Notes: a model not told the origin generated them from the sequence alone. Positions 51,392 to 63,161 are shown, counted from the stretch's first letter. The stretch: DNA of 64,000 nucleotides from Corynebacterium jeikeium (GCF_000738265.1 NZ_JFCQ01000029.1:124001-188000), one strand, 5' to 3'. A program made the numbers and translations.

Positions 51392-52644
51392 CGACTCTCT
51401 CCTACCTCAGCCTGCGCCCCGGACCAAGCCTGCGCCTCGGACCAGTCCAGCCGGTCATTGACGTACTCCAAGTAAAACTCTACGTTCCGCTTGGTTTCTT
51501 CCACAGAATCGCCACCGAACTTCTGCAGTACGGCGCGAGCTAGCACCAGCGCGACCATGGTCTCTGCGACCACACCGGCGGCGGGTACGGCGCACACGTC
51601 GGAGCGCTGGTGGATGCCCGTGGCCGCTTCGCCATTGGCCATATCCACGGTCTTCAGGGCGCGCGGCACGGTGCTGATGGGCTTCATTGCCGCCCGCACC
51701 CGTAGCTCCTCGCCGTTGGTCATGCCACCTTCGAGCCCACCGGCGCGGTTGCTCAGCCGTCGGACGCCACCATCGTCGGCGGCCTCCATCTCATCGTGCG
51801 CCTCAGACCCGCGGCGGCGAGCTTCTTCAAAGCCATCGCCGATCTCCACGCCCTTGATGGCCTGAATTCCCATCAGGGCCGCTGCCAGTTGTGCGTCCAG
51901 TCGCTCCTCGCCCGACACGTGAGAGCCAAGGCCGATCGGCAACCCCTTCACAACGACCTCCACGACGCCACCCAGGGTATCGCCGGACTTCTTGGCCGCC
52001 TTGATCTCATCGATCATCGACTCCTCGGCCGCTGCATCGAATGCACGCACCGGAGAAGCATCGATGGCCTCCAGGTCCGCAAACTCCGGGGTGGGGCCCG
52101 TATACGGCTCCGAACGGCCGATGCTGATCACGTGGGATAGAACCTCCACACCCAGCACCTCGCGCAGCAGGGCGCGGGCGAAAGTTCCGGCGGCCACACG
52201 AGCGGCAGTTTCGCGGGCGGAGGAACGCTCCAAGATCGGGCGCGCTTCAGTGTGGTTGTACTTCACCATGCCGGAGAAATCCGCGTGCCCCGGGCGCGGG
52301 CGGGTGAGCTTCGCACCACGGCCACTGGACATCTCCTTAGCCACCTCCGGATCGGACTCATCGATCGGGTCGGCGGACATAATCGTGGTCCACTTCGGCC
52401 ATTCCGTGTTGCCGACCATGATTGCAACAGGGCTGCCCAGCGTCTTGCCGTGCCGCACACCGCCGACAAAGGTGACCTCGTCGGCCTCGAACTTCATGCG
52501 CGCACCGCGCCCATAGCCCAGCCGGCGCCGAGCGAGCTGATAGGAAACATCTTCCCGAGTAACCGACAGACCGGCCGGGAGGTTCTCAATCAAAGAAATG
52601 AGCGCCTGGCCGTGGGATTCACCTGCAGTAGTCCAACGAAGCAT
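51388..52644 (-). CDS. aroC: Chorismate synthase
   Basis: A 418-residue FMN-dependent enzyme that makes chorismate from [23 protein letters not shown] is the family N-terminus and decides the ATG at 52644. An ATG three codons upstream is nearly equivalent. The second signature [22 protein letters not shown] and the third [15 protein letters not shown] are intact. It overlaps aroK by four bases and is the first gene of the aro cluster. Confidence 0.97.
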   Translation of the reverse strand: MLRWTTAGESHGQALISLIENLPAGLSVTREDVSYQLARRRLGYGRGARMKFEADEVTFVGGVRHGKTLGSPVAIMVGNTEWPKWTTIMSADPIDESDPEVAKEMSSGRGAKLTRPRPGHADFSGMVKYNHTEARPILERSSARETAARVAAGTFARALLREVLGVEVLSHVISIGRSEPYTGPTPEFADLEAIDASPVRAFDAAAEESMIDEIKAAKKSGDTLGGVVEVVVKGLPIGLGSHVSGEERLDAQLAAALMGIQAIKGVEIGDGFEEARRRGSEAHDEMEAADDGGVRRLSNRAGGLEGGMTNGEELRVRAAMKPISTVPRALKTVDMANGEAATGIHQRSDVCAVPAAGVVAETMVALVLARAVLQKFGGDSVEETKRNVEFYLEYVNDRLDWSEAQAWSGAQAEVGESR

Positions 52645-52719
52645 AAGAAGCATAATACAGGCCACACACGACCTTAGCCCCACTGACGTGCCCATTAACT
52701 AACACCGCGTTAACGGTGC

Positions 52720-53196
52720 TCACGGCGCAATGAGGACTATTGACGCCACCACCACGATCCCACTGCCCACCAACATCGCCGGGCCGTGCGGTGTGCCCCG
52801 GATACGGTCTGCACCCCGGGCAACCTTGGCGGGCGATACAAAAACACTGTGCAGTATGCCGCTGAGAGCCATGGCCACGAAGGCCCCCAGCGGATCAGCG
52901 ATCGAAGCCAACGTGCCGGTCGATAGCGCCAGCTTCGCATCACCTCCCCCGGCCAGCAGACGCGGATGCACGGTTGGAAGCGCAAACGCAATCGCACACC
53001 AACCTAAGCCTCCTAGGAAAGCCAGATTATTGGCGCCCGGAATCATCGCCGGCACCACTGCGGCGACCGGGAAGGCTGGCAGGGTAAGGACGTTGGGTAG
53101 GCGGGAGGTGCGGGCGTCGATAAGAAAGAGCGCCACACCCCACGGCAGAAAGAGGAGCAATAAACAACAGGCCACAGGCCACGAATGAACGAACAC
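52720..53196 (-). CDS. Small prepilin-peptidase-like (A24) membrane protein
   Basis: A 158-residue integral membrane protein with about five hydrophobic segments. Two Asp motifs of A24 aspartic peptidases are present: LIDARTSRLPN (Asp27) and LLAGGGDAKLAL (Asp86). It lacks the N-terminal methylase domain of full prepilin peptidases. The start is uncertain. GTG at 53196 is used because the reading frame further upstream overlaps aroE. No pilin or secretion gene lies nearby. The position between aroE and aroC is, as I recall, conserved in mycolic-acid bacteria. Confidence 0.78.
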   Translation of the reverse strand: MFVHSWPVACCLLLLFLPWGVALFLIDARTSRLPNVLTLPAFPVAAVVPAMIPGANNLAFLGGLGWCAIAFALPTVHPRLLAGGGDAKLALSTGTLASIADPLGAFVAMALSGILHSVFVSPAKVARGADRIRGTPHGPAMLVGSGIVVVASIVLIAP

Positions 53197-53296
53197 ACCT
53201 CGGAAGGTAACCGGTAGACCGGACGGCGAGTGCGTTTCTACCCCGGCGGAAAAAGAGCCCTGTGGAAAGCCAAAAGTTTTCCACAGGGCAGGAAAA

Positions 53297-54175
53297 CTAG
53301 TCTTGACCCTTGGCGCGCAGCACGGTATCCAACATGATCCCCTCCGGGGCGGAATGCCCCGTGAACAGGCGGAACTGCTCCTCGGCCTGGCCCGCAAGCA
53401 TGCGCAGCCCATCGGCATGCGGAACCCCCAGCGCGCGAGCGGCGGACAGCAATGGCGTGGGATAAGGGTCGTAGATCACGTCCACAATACCGGCGGCAGA
53501 GCACAGAGCGGGCGCTAGCTCCTCGGCAGCGTGGGCGGGGATCGTCGACACAACCACGGCCGCATCGGCGCAGGTCTGGGCGATGTCAGCATCCTCGAAA
53601 CGGGACCAGGAAAACTTCATACCCAGCGTCTCCACCACGGCCTGCAAGTTCAGGGCTCGCTCGGAACGCGCCAGCACCGTGACCTGGGAAACCCCAGCTG
53701 CCGCCAGAGCAGCGACGGCCGGGCGCGCGGTGCCTCCATTGCCGACGATCACCGCGTTGGTGCCCTGCAGAGGATCATCGCCACGCAGGTAGGAAAGGCA
53801 GCTGGCCACACCGTCGACGTCAGTGTTGTCCGCCAGCCACTGACCATCGCCCTGCGGAACCAGGGTGTTGGCAGAGCCGATCTCCTGCGCCCGGTTGGTC
53901 GCCAGGTCCGCCAGCTCCAGGGCAGCCTGCTTGCCAGGCATCGTCACGGAGAAACCACGGACGTCTGCATCGGATTCGCGGAGAAGGCGGCGGATGTCGC
54001 GGGACTCGCCGGCCTCCACGCGGAAGTAGTCCATGTCCAACCCGAGGGCACGGTAACCGACAGTGTGCAGCTCCGGCGACAGCGAGTGCTCGATTGGGCT
54101 TCCCAGAACCGCGCAGCGCGGGCCGGACTTTTCCAGGAACTCATCTACCGTCAGCACCAGGCCTGCGGCGGACAT
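53297..54175 (-). CDS. aroE: Shikimate dehydrogenase
   Basis: A 292-residue NADP enzyme for the fourth shikimate step. The substrate site is EHSLSPELHTVGYRALGLDMDY, the catalytic lysine is Lys82 in SVTMPGKQ, Asp of NTDVDG follows, and the nucleotide loop is VGNGGTARPAV. The ATG at 54175 begins MSAAGLVLTV. A GTG four codons upstream is an alternative. It follows mltG by about 55 bp and precedes the A24-like gene. Confidence 0.95.
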   Translation of the reverse strand: MSAAGLVLTVDEFLEKSGPRCAVLGSPIEHSLSPELHTVGYRALGLDMDYFRVEAGESRDIRRLLRESDADVRGFSVTMPGKQAALELADLATNRAQEIGSANTLVPQGDGQWLADNTDVDGVASCLSYLRGDDPLQGTNAVIVGNGGTARPAVAALAAAGVSQVTVLARSERALNLQAVVETLGMKFSWSRFEDADIAQTCADAAVVVSTIPAHAAEELAPALCSAAGIVDVIYDPYPTPLLSAARALGVPHADGLRMLAGQAEEQFRLFTGHSAPEGIMLDTVLRAKGQD

Positions 54176-54229
54176 ACTTTCACACACCCCTATGGTTGAA
54201 AAACTAGAGAAATCCTACTGTGGCCGCTG

Positions 54230-55384
54230 TTAGCGGTTAGAGTCCAGCACGCCGTTCCGGCGGGACTCCTCGATGGCCCTTTCGTGGGCATCGAAGTCGC
54301 GGTTGAACACCGTGCGGCCGTTGCGATCCACCGTAACGAAGTACAGCCAGTCGCCGTCCGCCGGGTTCTCAATCGCATGCATCGCCTGCAGGCCCGGGGA
54401 GGAAATCGGCGTTTCGGGCAGGCCTTCCTTGGCGTAGGTGTTCCACGGGGTCGGGCGCCTACGATCTTCGTCGGTGGTGGCGACCTCGACCTCGCTCAGG
54501 TCGTAGTTGACGGTGGAGTCGAACTCCAGCTTCTGGTTCTCGTGCAGGCGGTTCAGGATCACCCTGGCAACCTTGTCAAAGTCACCCTCGGGAGCCTCGC
54601 GCTCCACCAGAGACGCAGCGACAAGCATGTCGTAGGGGCTAAGACCCACCGCCTGTGCGGAGGACAACAACCCGGTGTCCTCGTACTCGCTCTTGGAGGT
54701 GTCCAGCAGCGAGGCCAGGATGTCCTTGGCGCTGCTGGTCGGGTCGAACAGGTGCACACCGGGAGAGATCAAACCTTCGATGCGCTTCGGGTCATCGCCG
54801 CGAGCCTTCACCGGCTCCAGCGCCCACTCCGCAATGTTTAGCTCTTCCGGCGGGGTTTGCCCGGCGGCCTTCTCCAACTCCTCAACGGAGACGCAGTTGT
54901 GCTCGTCCTGGCAGGTCTGTTCTGAAATCAGGGTGAAGATGCCCTTGCGGTTATCACCGCCGACGACCTTCACGTCTTTAAGGGTCAAGCCGTTCGGAAT
55001 GTCTACCACGCCGCGGCGGCGATCTTCACTGGACAGCCATTCCAGAGCCTTGTCCGCGGACATTTCCTCCTGCAGGGGGTAGTACCCCGCCTGCAGTTCG
55101 GGTTCCTTCCGCTCTGCGGCGGACATCAGGGCCCGGCGGGAGCCCACCACGCCCTTTTCCACCAGCTGCGTGGACAGACTGTCTACAGAATCACCCGGAC
55201 TGACGCGCACCATCACAATGTTGCCGTTGCCCTCACCTGCGTAGTCGCGCACGGCCACCACGTCGCGCTGATACCAGACGTAAGTGCAGGTACCGACCAA
55301 AAGTACTACCAGAGCGATCCCTAGCGCCAAGGCGAGTTGCCGGCGACGGCGAAACTTTGGCTGCATGTTACGGGTCGGTCCCAT
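54230..55384 (-). CDS. mltG: Endolytic murein transglycosylase MltG
   Basis: A 384-residue protein with a single N-terminal membrane anchor at about 17-37 and an extracytoplasmic YceG domain. A LysM-like part (VRVSPGDSVDSLSTQLVEKGVV) precedes the catalytic region, where Glu near 261 lies in AASLVEREAP. The C-terminal NTYAKEGLPETPISSPG is characteristic. MltG cleaves nascent peptidoglycan and affects glycan chain length. It sits between ruvX and aroE, the usual actinobacterial order. Confidence 0.95.
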   Translation of the reverse strand: MGPTRNMQPKFRRRRQLALALGIALVVLLVGTCTYVWYQRDVVAVRDYAGEGNGNIVMVRVSPGDSVDSLSTQLVEKGVVGSRRALMSAAERKEPELQAGYYPLQEEMSADKALEWLSSEDRRRGVVDIPNGLTLKDVKVVGGDNRKGIFTLISEQTCQDEHNCVSVEELEKAAGQTPPEELNIAEWALEPVKARGDDPKRIEGLISPGVHLFDPTSSAKDILASLLDTSKSEYEDTGLLSSAQAVGLSPYDMLVAASLVEREAPEGDFDKVARVILNRLHENQKLEFDSTVNYDLSEVEVATTDEDRRRPTPWNTYAKEGLPETPISSPGLQAMHAIENPADGDWLYFVTVDRNGRTVFNRDFDAHERAIEESRRNGVLDSNR

Positions 55385-55465
55385 AGGTAAAGGTGGCCTT
55401 TCGTACAGGTTGATTTACGCGGGTGTAGATAATACAGCGCCCATTTTCTCACGAATTGATAAATT

Positions 55466-55933
55466 TTAGGAAAGCGCGCGCCGCCGCGTGTCTAACCACC
55501 CCTGCAGGATGTGTACTGCGGCCGCCTGGTCTATTTTCTTTCGGCCTTTTTTACTATTGACGCCAGAGGCGTGAAAAGCCTGGGTAGCAGCCATCGTGGA
55601 CATTCGCTCATCCACCATGTGCAACGGGATATCCGGCAATTCCTCTTTAACTAGCCGGGCAAACTCCTCCGCATTAATTGTGCTCTGCGTATGGTTTCCA
55701 CGCAGCGCCACTGGAAGGCCGACGACTATTTCCACGACGAAGTTCTCCCGGCAGATCTCTACGACACGCTGCACATCACCATCGTCTGCGGTGGCCTGCA
55801 CGGTCTCTACGGGGGTGGCCAGGATGCAGTCTGGATCTGAAATCGCCACCCCGATGCGCACGGTGCCGACGTCGAGGCCTAGCCTCCTACCACGGCCGGG
55901 GTCGGTAGCTGGGTCTGGCGTTTCAGTATGCAT
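55466..55933 (-). CDS. ruvX: Putative Holliday junction resolvase RuvX (YqgF)
   Basis: A 155-residue RNase H-like nuclease. The first catalytic Asp is Asp21 in GLDVGTVRIGVAISDP. VVGLPVALRGN and DERMSTMAA provide the further conserved acidic and Thr residues. YqgF proteins are implicated in 16S rRNA end processing and in junction resolution. It lies about 20 bp after alaS in the alaS-ruvX-mltG-aroE order. Confidence 0.94.
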   Translation of the reverse strand: MHTETPDPATDPGRGRRLGLDVGTVRIGVAISDPDCILATPVETVQATADDGDVQRVVEICRENFVVEIVVGLPVALRGNHTQSTINAEEFARLVKEELPDIPLHMVDERMSTMAATQAFHASGVNSKKGRKKIDQAAAVHILQGWLDTRRRALS

Positions 55934-55953
55934 TAAGAAACCTTCGATCCCAC

Positions 55954-58617
55954 TTAACCGCGCAGTGCGCTCTTGACGGCCTCGATACCAGCTGGGATGC
56001 CAGCGGCGTCAGAACCAGAGCCCTGAGCCATGGCGGGCTTACCGCCACCGCGTCCAGCGACCTTCTCACCGAACGTCTTGACCAGCTCGCCAGACTTGAT
56101 GCCTCGGGCCACGGCAGCGTCGTTGGCAGCGGCAACGAAAGGCACCTTGTCGCCATCAACGGAAGCAAACACTACAACAGCGGCTTCAGAGCCGAGGCGG
56201 TTCTTTGCATCCATCGCAAGGGTACGCAGATCGCCAGCTGCCACTCCCTCGGGCAGCTGCTGGGCCAGGACCTTGACATCACCCAGCGTCTCGGCCTTGT
56301 TTACCAGCTCACCGACCTGGCTCTGCAGTTGCTGGCCACGCAGCTGCTGGATCTGCTTCTCAGCGGCCTTCAGCTTGGCGGTGAGGCTATCGATACGTTC
56401 AGGGAGTTCCTCGCTGGGAGTCTTCAAACTAGTAGCCAGACCCGCAACAAGGGACTTTTCGGTGCTCAGGAAGCGGAAGGAATCCATACCCGTATATGCC
56501 TCGATGCGGCGGATACCGGATCCGACGGAGGACTCGCCCAGCACGGCGATCGGGCCGATCTGGGAGGAGTGCTCCACGTGGATGCCACCACACAGCTCCA
56601 TGGAGAACGGACCACCGATTTCCACCACGCGTACCTCGGTGCCGTAGTTCTCGCCGAACAGTGCCATAGCGCCCATGGCCTTGGCCTCTTCCAGGGAGGT
56701 CTCAATGGTGTTGACCTGGTAATCACTGTCCACCGCACCATTGGCGATCTCTTCGATTTGGCCCAGCTGGTGCTCGGTCAGCTGCTCGCCGTAGTTGAAG
56801 TCGAAGCGCAGGTAACCGGGCTTGTTCATCGAGCCTGCCTGCACGGCTGTCGGTCCCAGCACTTCGCGCAGCGCTGCGTGGATCAGGTGAGTACCAGAGT
56901 GCGCCTGGCGGGCCTGGTGGCGCCATGCCTTGTCCACGGTGGCCTGGATCTTCTGGCCCACGGCCAACTCGCCGCCACTGACGGTCACGTGGTGCACCCA
57001 CACCTTCTTGCCGACCTTCTGAACGTCCTCGACGCGCACGGCACCGGAGGTGGAGGTCATCTCGCCACGATCAGCCATCTGGCCACCAGCCTCGGCGTAG
57101 AACGGGGTGCGGTCCAGGATCACCTGGGCGGTCGCACCCTCGGTCGCGGTCTCCACCAGCGCGCCGTCGCGGATGATGCCCAGAACGGTGGCCTCGTCGG
57201 CCAGGTTCTCGTAGCCGGTGAACACGGTCGGCTGGTTATCGACGAAGGGGCGGTAGATCGTCTGGTCTACGTGACCCAGCTTCTTGGCGTTGTTGTCGGC
57301 CTTTGCACGGGCCTTTTGCTCGGACATGAGGTTGTGGAATCCGTCGATGTCGACCTTCAGGCCGGCTTCGGCAGCCATCTCCTGGGTCAGGTCGATCGGG
57401 AAGCCGTGGGTATCGTGCAGGGAGAATGCAACGTCGCCCGGCACCGTGTCCTCGCCGCGCTCCTTGGCGCCGGTGACCCAGTTGTCGAACATCTGGGAAC
57501 CGGATTCCAGGGTCTTCAGGAAGGACTTCTCCTCCGCCAAAGCCACGGAGCGGATGCGCTCGTAATTGTCCGCGATCTCCGGGTAGGAAGGCGTCATGGT
57601 CTCCCGCACGGTATCCATGAACTTCTCCAGCGTCTCCCCCGTTGCACCCAGCAGGCGGGCGGAGCGGATGATGCGGCGCAGCAGGCGGCGCAGGATGTAG
57701 CCGCGGCCTTCGTTGCCGGGGGTCACGCCGTCGAGCATCAGCATCAGGCCGGTGCGCGAGTGGTCGGCGATCACGCGGAAGCGCACGTCGTTGGCCTTGT
57801 CCGCGCCGTACTTCGCGCCCGTTACTTCCTGGGCAACGTCGATCACGGGGCGCAGCAGGTCGGTCTCGTACACGTTGTCGACGTCCTGCAGGATGCAGGC
57901 CACGCGCTCGATGCCCAGGCCGGTATCAATGTTCTTCTTCGGCAGCTTGCCAACGATCTCGAAGTTGCCCTTGCCCAGGCCCTCTCCACGCTCGTTCTCC
58001 ATGAACACCAGGTTCCAGATCTCGATGTAGCGCGTGTCGTCGACGATCGGGCCGCCTTCCTGGCCGTGCTCCGGTCCGCGGTCGTAGTAAATCTCCGAGC
58101 ACGGACCACACGGGCCGGGAATACCCATGGACCAGTAGTTGTCCTCCATGCCCAGGCGCTGAATCTTGTGCTCGGGCACGCCGATCTTCTTGTTCCAAAT
58201 CTCCGCGGCCTCATCATCGTCGGTAAAGACAGTGACCCACAGGCGCTCCGGGTCCAGCCCCAGGCCGCCTTCCTCTACCGGGTTGGTCAGCAACGTCCAG
58301 GCGTGCGTAATGGCGCCTTCCTTGAAGTAGGCGCCGAAGGAGAAGTTGCCCGCCATCTGGAAGAACGTGTTGTGGCGGGTGGTAATGCCAACCTCGTCGA
58401 TATCCAGGGTGCGCACGCACTTCTGGATGGAGGTAGCCGTGCCGCTTTCGAACGGCGGGTTCTGCTGGCCCAGGAAGTAAGGCTTGAACGGAACCATGCC
58501 TGCGTTGACGAACAGAAGGTTCGGATCGTCCAGGATCAGCGAAGCGCTTGGCACCTCGGTGTGCCCGGCCTTGGTGAAGTGCTCAATGAAGCGCTGGCGA
58601 ATCTCATGCGTTTGCAC
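55954..58617 (-). CDS. alaS: Alanyl-tRNA synthetase
   Basis: An 887-residue class II synthetase. The catalytic core occupies about 1-240 ([45 protein letters not shown]). The editing domain has the zinc ligands HSGTH near 571 and CGGIH near 674. The C-terminal DHHA1-type domain is rich in charged coiled-coil residues ([21 protein letters not shown]). It starts about 50 bp after rarA. Confidence 0.97.
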   Translation of the reverse strand: MQTHEIRQRFIEHFTKAGHTEVPSASLILDDPNLLFVNAGMVPFKPYFLGQQNPPFESGTATSIQKCVRTLDIDEVGITTRHNTFFQMAGNFSFGAYFKEGAITHAWTLLTNPVEEGGLGLDPERLWVTVFTDDDEAAEIWNKKIGVPEHKIQRLGMEDNYWSMGIPGPCGPCSEIYYDRGPEHGQEGGPIVDDTRYIEIWNLVFMENERGEGLGKGNFEIVGKLPKKNIDTGLGIERVACILQDVDNVYETDLLRPVIDVAQEVTGAKYGADKANDVRFRVIADHSRTGLMLMLDGVTPGNEGRGYILRRLLRRIIRSARLLGATGETLEKFMDTVRETMTPSYPEIADNYERIRSVALAEEKSFLKTLESGSQMFDNWVTGAKERGEDTVPGDVAFSLHDTHGFPIDLTQEMAAEAGLKVDIDGFHNLMSEQKARAKADNNAKKLGHVDQTIYRPFVDNQPTVFTGYENLADEATVLGIIRDGALVETATEGATAQVILDRTPFYAEAGGQMADRGEMTSTSGAVRVEDVQKVGKKVWVHHVTVSGGELAVGQKIQATVDKAWRHQARQAHSGTHLIHAALREVLGPTAVQAGSMNKPGYLRFDFNYGEQLTEHQLGQIEEIANGAVDSDYQVNTIETSLEEAKAMGAMALFGENYGTEVRVVEIGGPFSMELCGGIHVEHSSQIGPIAVLGESSVGSGIRRIEAYTGMDSFRFLSTEKSLVAGLATSLKTPSEELPERIDSLTAKLKAAEKQIQQLRGQQLQSQVGELVNKAETLGDVKVLAQQLPEGVAAGDLRTLAMDAKNRLGSEAAVVVFASVDGDKVPFVAAANDAAVARGIKSGELVKTFGEKVAGRGGGKPAMAQGSGSDAAGIPAGIEAVKSALRG

Positions 58618-58668
58618 GTTGGCTTTACCTCGTCAATTTGTGTCGACAGTGTACGGAATGCGTTTATT

Positions 58669-60045
58669 CTACCCCCGGGTAAGGAAGGAGCGAACGATAG
58701 CCCTTAAGCTACTCAAGCGCGCGCCGATGGTCTTTTCGTGCCCGTGGTTCGTCGGTCGGTAATAGACCGCATCGCGCAGGTCCTCGGGCAGGTACTGCTG
58801 CGGCACCACGCCCTTCGGATCGTCGTGGGGATAGACGTAGCCCACCGCGTTACCCATTGCTTTTGCGCCTTGGTAGTGCCCGTCGCGCAGGTGGGCTGGC
58901 ACGGCACCACCCTTGCCCGCCCGCACATCGCCGATCGCCGCGTTGATAGCTGCGATCACGCCGTTGGACTTCGGCGCAGTGGCCAAGTGAATCGTCGCCT
59001 GTGCCAGGTTAAGCCGCGCTTCCGGCATGCCGATGAAGCTCACGGCGTGATAGGCCGCCACCGCCACCTGCAGCGCCTGCGGGTCGGCCATGCCGATGTC
59101 CTCGCTGGCGTGAATCACGAGCCGACGGGCGATAAAACGCGGGTCTTCGCCGCCTTCCAGCATGCGCGCCAGGTAGTGCAGCGCGGCATCCGGATCCGAG
59201 CCGCGGATGGACTTAATAAAGGCACTGGTGATGTCGTAGTGCTGATCGCCGTCGCGGTCGTAGCGCACCACGGCCTTGTTCAAGGACTTCTTTACTTGGG
59301 ACGCCACCAGCTCCCCCACGCCGTCTTCCCCATCCAGCTCGACTCCCTCGGCGGCGGCCTCCAGGTATGTCAAACTGCGGCGGGCATCTCCGGCGGCCAG
59401 GGCAACCAGCTGATCCATGGCCTCGGAAGTCACCCGCAAACGACCGGCGTACCCGCGCTCGTCGTCGAGCGCGCGCTGGAGCACGGTGCGGATGTCGGCG
59501 TCACTAAGAGAAGACAGTTGCACCAACAGCGACCGCGACAACAGTGGCGAGACCACGGAAAACGACGGGTTTTCGGTCGTGGCGGCGACAAGCAGCACCG
59601 TCCGATTCTCGACGGCGGCGAGGAGAGCATCCTGCTGGGTTTTAGAGAATCGGTGGACCTCGTCGATAAACAGCACGGTGTGCTCGCCGAGGAGCAGACG
59701 CTTCCGGGCCTGTTCGATGATGGCGCGGACTTCTTTGACGCCGGAGTTCAGGGCGCTTAAGGCCTCGAAACGGCGCCCGGAGGCCTGAGAGATCAGGCTG
59801 GCGATGGTGGTCTTGCCCGTGCCGGGAGGGCCATAGAGGATGACGGAGGTGTCGCCCTGCCCCTCGATCAGTCGGCGCAGCGGTGAACCGGGACCCAGTA
59901 CCTTGTCCTGGCCCACCACCTCGTCCAGGGTGCGGGGGCGCATGCGCACCGCCAAGGGCGCGTGGGTGCCAGGGTGGAAGTAGGCCTCGGCGGCCGAAGG
60001 GTCGGCGCTGGCGCCCTTGTCCGGCTGCGAAAAAAGATCATCCAC
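58669..60045 (-). CDS. rarA: Replication-associated recombination protein RarA
   Basis: A 458-residue AAA+ ATPase. Walker A is [10 protein letters not shown] at 71-80, and Walker B is [17 protein letters not shown] at about 126-142. Sensor 1 is TTENPSFSV, and the C-terminal MgsA domain contains [14 protein letters not shown]. It acts at stalled replication forks. GTG start. It lies 19 bp downstream of a kinase-fold gene and upstream of alaS. Confidence 0.95.
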   Translation of the reverse strand: MDDLFSQPDKGASADPSAAEAYFHPGTHAPLAVRMRPRTLDEVVGQDKVLGPGSPLRRLIEGQGDTSVILYGPPGTGKTTIASLISQASGRRFEALSALNSGVKEVRAIIEQARKRLLLGEHTVLFIDEVHRFSKTQQDALLAAVENRTVLLVAATTENPSFSVVSPLLSRSLLVQLSSLSDADIRTVLQRALDDERGYAGRLRVTSEAMDQLVALAAGDARRSLTYLEAAAEGVELDGEDGVGELVASQVKKSLNKAVVRYDRDGDQHYDITSAFIKSIRGSDPDAALHYLARMLEGGEDPRFIARRLVIHASEDIGMADPQALQVAVAAYHAVSFIGMPEARLNLAQATIHLATAPKSNGVIAAINAAIGDVRAGKGGAVPAHLRDGHYQGAKAMGNAVGYVYPHDDPKGVVPQQYLPEDLRDAVYYRPTNHGHEKTIGARLSSLRAIVRSFLTRG

Positions 60046-60064
60046 GGGCTCGGACCTCGCCTCG

Positions 60065-61312
60065 TTAGTCGGCGCGCTCGTGCGGGAACGCGCCCAGCTG
60101 CGCCAGAACCTTCAACAGCACGCCTGCGAAAGCACCGACGGCCTCGAAGTTGCTGGTATCGCGGCGACGGGAAAAACGCTGGATTGCCTCTACAGTCGTG
60201 GCCAGGTCTTCGAGCTGCTCCTCTGACATGTGGCGAAGAGAGCGCGAGACTTCCTGGTTATCGGGATCCTCGCCGAAGACGAAGGAGGAGTGCTCGGCGA
60301 CGGACAACCGGCCGTAATACATCATGATCAGCGACAGGAAAGCCCAGCCGATGAGGGCGGACATGACCCAATCGTGGAACACCTCGTCGTCCGAGATCAC
60401 CGGCCAGATGTGTTGCGCCTCCGCGCGCCAGGCGGCCAGGAACTCCGTGGTCTCGGGCTCGTCCAAGCTCGGGGTGGAGTTGTCCTGCGGGAAGCCCGCG
60501 ACCACGCACGCGACGTCGAAAGCAGCATCGCGGAAGCCCGCCCATTCGTAGTCCAGCAACACGACATTGGTCGTGAGCATCACGTTGTCCGGCGCAAGAT
60601 CGAACGGGGTAAAGACCTGGTACTCAGACTTAGTCTGGCGCTCCGCGGCCTCCATGGCGTAGCGCTGCACCACCGGATCGATGGTCAGGCCGTTGGTGGT
60701 CATCAGTTCCACGCCCGATTCGATGAGCTCGCCGACATTGATATCGGATTCCTGGATCGCCTCGGGGCTGATGTGATGGCGCTGGCACTGCCGGCGCATC
60801 AGCGTGGTGTACGAATCAGCGCCGCCGAAGGTCGCGGCATGCATCTTGCCCAGGGAACGCCCCAGCTTGCGCAGCGCGCCCGTGCGCGCTTTCGAATCCT
60901 GCAGAGTTAACACGTCAGTGAAGCTGGTGCCATCACCCGCGTCCGACAACACCAGCAGGCGCTGGTTAATGTCGTAAGCCAACAGCACCGGGCCGGGGCG
61001 CACGGACTCGGCCAGGGTGTTGGTGTACTGATAGGCCACAACCTCGCGCAGCATGCCTAGCGCATCCGGACCAAAGTCCTCCCCACCATCGGTGGCCTTA
61101 GCTGCCACGGGTTCGTCGACCTTCTGCGGCGGCAGCTGCTTGATAACGACCGTGCGCTCCTGCAGGAACGGGTCGGCGGAAAGTCGGCACCGCAGAACCA
61201 TCGAGGAACCACTGCCACCCAGGTCCTCCGGATCGCTGAGTTCAGGGGAACCTCCAAAGCGGGCCACTAGTAGAGCTGTGGCCGCCTCGACGGTGGACTC
61301 GACTGATTGCAC
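60065..61312 (-). CDS. Aminoglycoside-phosphotransferase-fold protein
   Basis: A 415-residue cytoplasmic protein with the APH/choline-kinase fold. An N-lobe ([23 protein letters not shown]) is followed by the catalytic loop [10 protein letters not shown] near residue 238 and the metal motif [18 protein letters not shown]. In typical members the loop starts HGD or HLD. Here the His is Phe while Asp and Asn are kept. The target is unknown. It is not necessarily resistance related, because the gene lies in a core cluster between aspS and rarA. It may be an active small-molecule kinase. Confidence 0.8.
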   Translation of the reverse strand: MQSVESTVEAATALLVARFGGSPELSDPEDLGGSGSSMVLRCRLSADPFLQERTVVIKQLPPQKVDEPVAAKATDGGEDFGPDALGMLREVVAYQYTNTLAESVRPGPVLLAYDINQRLLVLSDAGDGTSFTDVLTLQDSKARTGALRKLGRSLGKMHAATFGGADSYTTLMRRQCQRHHISPEAIQESDINVGELIESGVELMTTNGLTIDPVVQRYAMEAAERQTKSEYQVFTPFDLAPDNVMLTTNVVLLDYEWAGFRDAAFDVACVVAGFPQDNSTPSLDEPETTEFLAAWRAEAQHIWPVISDDEVFHDWVMSALIGWAFLSLIMMYYGRLSVAEHSSFVFGEDPDNQEVSRSLRHMSEEQLEDLATTVEAIQRFSRRRDTSNFEAVGAFAGVLLKVLAQLGAFPHERAD

Positions 61313-61370
61313 TTCTCTTCGCCTATTTCCTCGTGTGGGTTCCTAGCAGGCAGGGCTAAGCCTTGCAGGG

Positions 61371-63161
61371 CTAGGCCTTCTTATCCTTCTTCGGCTTGAA
61401 ATCAATGCCGGATTCCTTGCGCTGTGCCGCGGAAATCTCACCCGGGGCGTCGGTCAGCGGATCAACGCCACCGCCGGACTTCGGGAATGCGATGACGTCG
61501 CGGATGGAATCGAAGCCACCCAGCAGGGAGACGATGCGATCCCAGCCGAAAGCGATGCCGCCGTGCGGCGGGGCGCCGAAGGCGAAGGCGTCCAGCAGGA
61601 AGCCGAACTTCTCGCGAGCCTCCTCCTCGCTGATGCCCATGACCTTGAACACGCGCTCCTGGACGTCGGGCTGGTGGATACGGATAGAACCGCCGCCGAT
61701 CTCGTTGCCGTTACACACGATGTCGTAGGCGTAGGCCAGGGCCTCGCCCGGGTTCTCGTCGAAGTTGTCCAGGTATTCCGGCTTCGGGGAGGTAAAGGCG
61801 TGGTGCACGGCAGTCCAAGCGGAGTTGCCCAGGGCCACGTCGCCGGAGGCGGTTGCGTCTGCAGCCGGTTCGAACAGAGGGGCGTCCACGACCCAGGTGA
61901 AGGCCCAGTCGCCTTCCTTGATCAGACCCAGCTTGTTAGCGATCTCGCCGCGGGCAGCACCCAGCAGGGCACGGGACGGCTTGGTCTCGCCCGCGGCGAA
62001 GAAGATGCAGTCGCCCGGCTTCGCGCCGACGTGCTCGGCGATGCCTGCGCGCTCTTCGGCGGTGATGTTCTTGGCCACCGGGCCGGACAGCTCGCCGTCC
62101 TCGCCCACCAGGATGTAAGCCAGGCCCTTAGCGCCGCGCTGCTTGGCCCATTCCTGCCACGCATCCAGCTGACGACGGGGCTGATCGGCGCCGCCTTCCA
62201 TCACAACAGCACCGACGTACTCGTTCTGGAACACGCGGAACGTGGTGTCCTTGAAGAACTCGGTGCACTCGGTGATCTGGATGTCGAAGCGCAGATCCGG
62301 CTTGTCGGAGCCGTAGTACTTCATCGCATCGGCGTAAGTCATGCGCGGGATTGGGGTGGAGATCTCGTAGCCGATCTCCTTCCAGATAGCCACCAGGATT
62401 TCCTCGGCCAGGGAGATCACGTCTTCCTGGTCGACGAACGACATCTCGACGTCCAGCTGAGTGAACTCCGGCTGACGGTCGGCGCGGAAGTCCTCGTCGC
62501 GGTAGCAGCGGGCGATCTGGTAGTAGCGCTCCATGCCAGCCACCATCAGCAGCTGCTTGAACAGCTGCGGAGACTGTGGCAGGGCGTAGAAGGTGCCCGG
62601 GCGCAGACGCGCCGGCACCAGGAAGTCACGAGCGCCCTCCGGGGTGGAGCGCGTCAGCGTCGGGGTCTCGATCTCCGTGAAGTCGTGGTTGGCCAGCACA
62701 CCGCGGGCAGCCTGGTTAACCCGGGAGCGCAGGCGCAGCGCATCGCCCTGGGTCTTGCGGCGCAAGTCCAGGTAGCGGTACTTCAGACGAGTCTCCTCGC
62801 CCACCTCACCAGAGGACGAGGGATCGTCGATCTGGAACGGCAGCGCCGCAGCCGCGTTCAAAACCTCGAGCTCGGAGACGTTAACCTCGATGCCGCCGGA
62901 AGCCAGGTTCGGGTTCTCCGACCCCTCCGGGCGAGCCTCCACCACACCGGTGACCTTGAGGCAGTACTCGCTGCGCAGGTCGTGTGCGCGCTCGGCTACC
63001 TCGGACTCACGGAAGACGACCTGTGCCACGCCAGTGCGGTCGCGCAGATCGATGAAAATGACGCCACCGTGGTCGCGTCGGCGACCAACCCATCCGGTCA
63101 GGGTCACTTCATCGCCGATATTTTCTGGGCGCAGCTCGCCCGCAAGGTGTGTGCGCAGCAC
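61371..63161 (-). CDS. aspS: Aspartyl-tRNA synthetase
   Basis: A 596-residue class II enzyme of the bacterial type: N-terminal OB-fold anticodon domain ([22 protein letters not shown]), class II core with [16 protein letters not shown] and [23 protein letters not shown] insertion domain in the middle, and motif 3 [13 protein letters not shown]. Whether it also charges tRNA-Asn cannot be told here, because asnS and gatCAB are outside the window. It is divergent from the metallopeptidase gene. Confidence 0.96.
   Translation of the reverse strand: MLRTHLAGELRPENIGDEVTLTGWVGRRRDHGGVIFIDLRDRTGVAQVVFRESEVAERAHDLRSEYCLKVTGVVEARPEGSENPNLASGGIEVNVSELEVLNAAAALPFQIDDPSSSGEVGEETRLKYRYLDLRRKTQGDALRLRSRVNQAARGVLANHDFTEIETPTLTRSTPEGARDFLVPARLRPGTFYALPQSPQLFKQLLMVAGMERYYQIARCYRDEDFRADRQPEFTQLDVEMSFVDQEDVISLAEEILVAIWKEIGYEISTPIPRMTYADAMKYYGSDKPDLRFDIQITECTEFFKDTTFRVFQNEYVGAVVMEGGADQPRRQLDAWQEWAKQRGAKGLAYILVGEDGELSGPVAKNITAEERAGIAEHVGAKPGDCIFFAAGETKPSRALLGAARGEIANKLGLIKEGDWAFTWVVDAPLFEPAADATASGDVALGNSAWTAVHHAFTSPKPEYLDNFDENPGEALAYAYDIVCNGNEIGGGSIRIHQPDVQERVFKVMGISEEEAREKFGFLLDAFAFGAPPHGGIAFGWDRIVSLLGGFDSIRDVIAFPKSGGGVDPLTDAPGEISAAQRKESGIDFKPKKDKKA

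Noticed and set aside
56329-58707. Plus-strand open frame of 792 codons opposite alaS
   Set aside because: Antisense shadow of alaS. The predicted protein is rich in Val, Leu, Gly and His, as reverse reading of G+C-rich codons gives, with no motif and no ribosome site.
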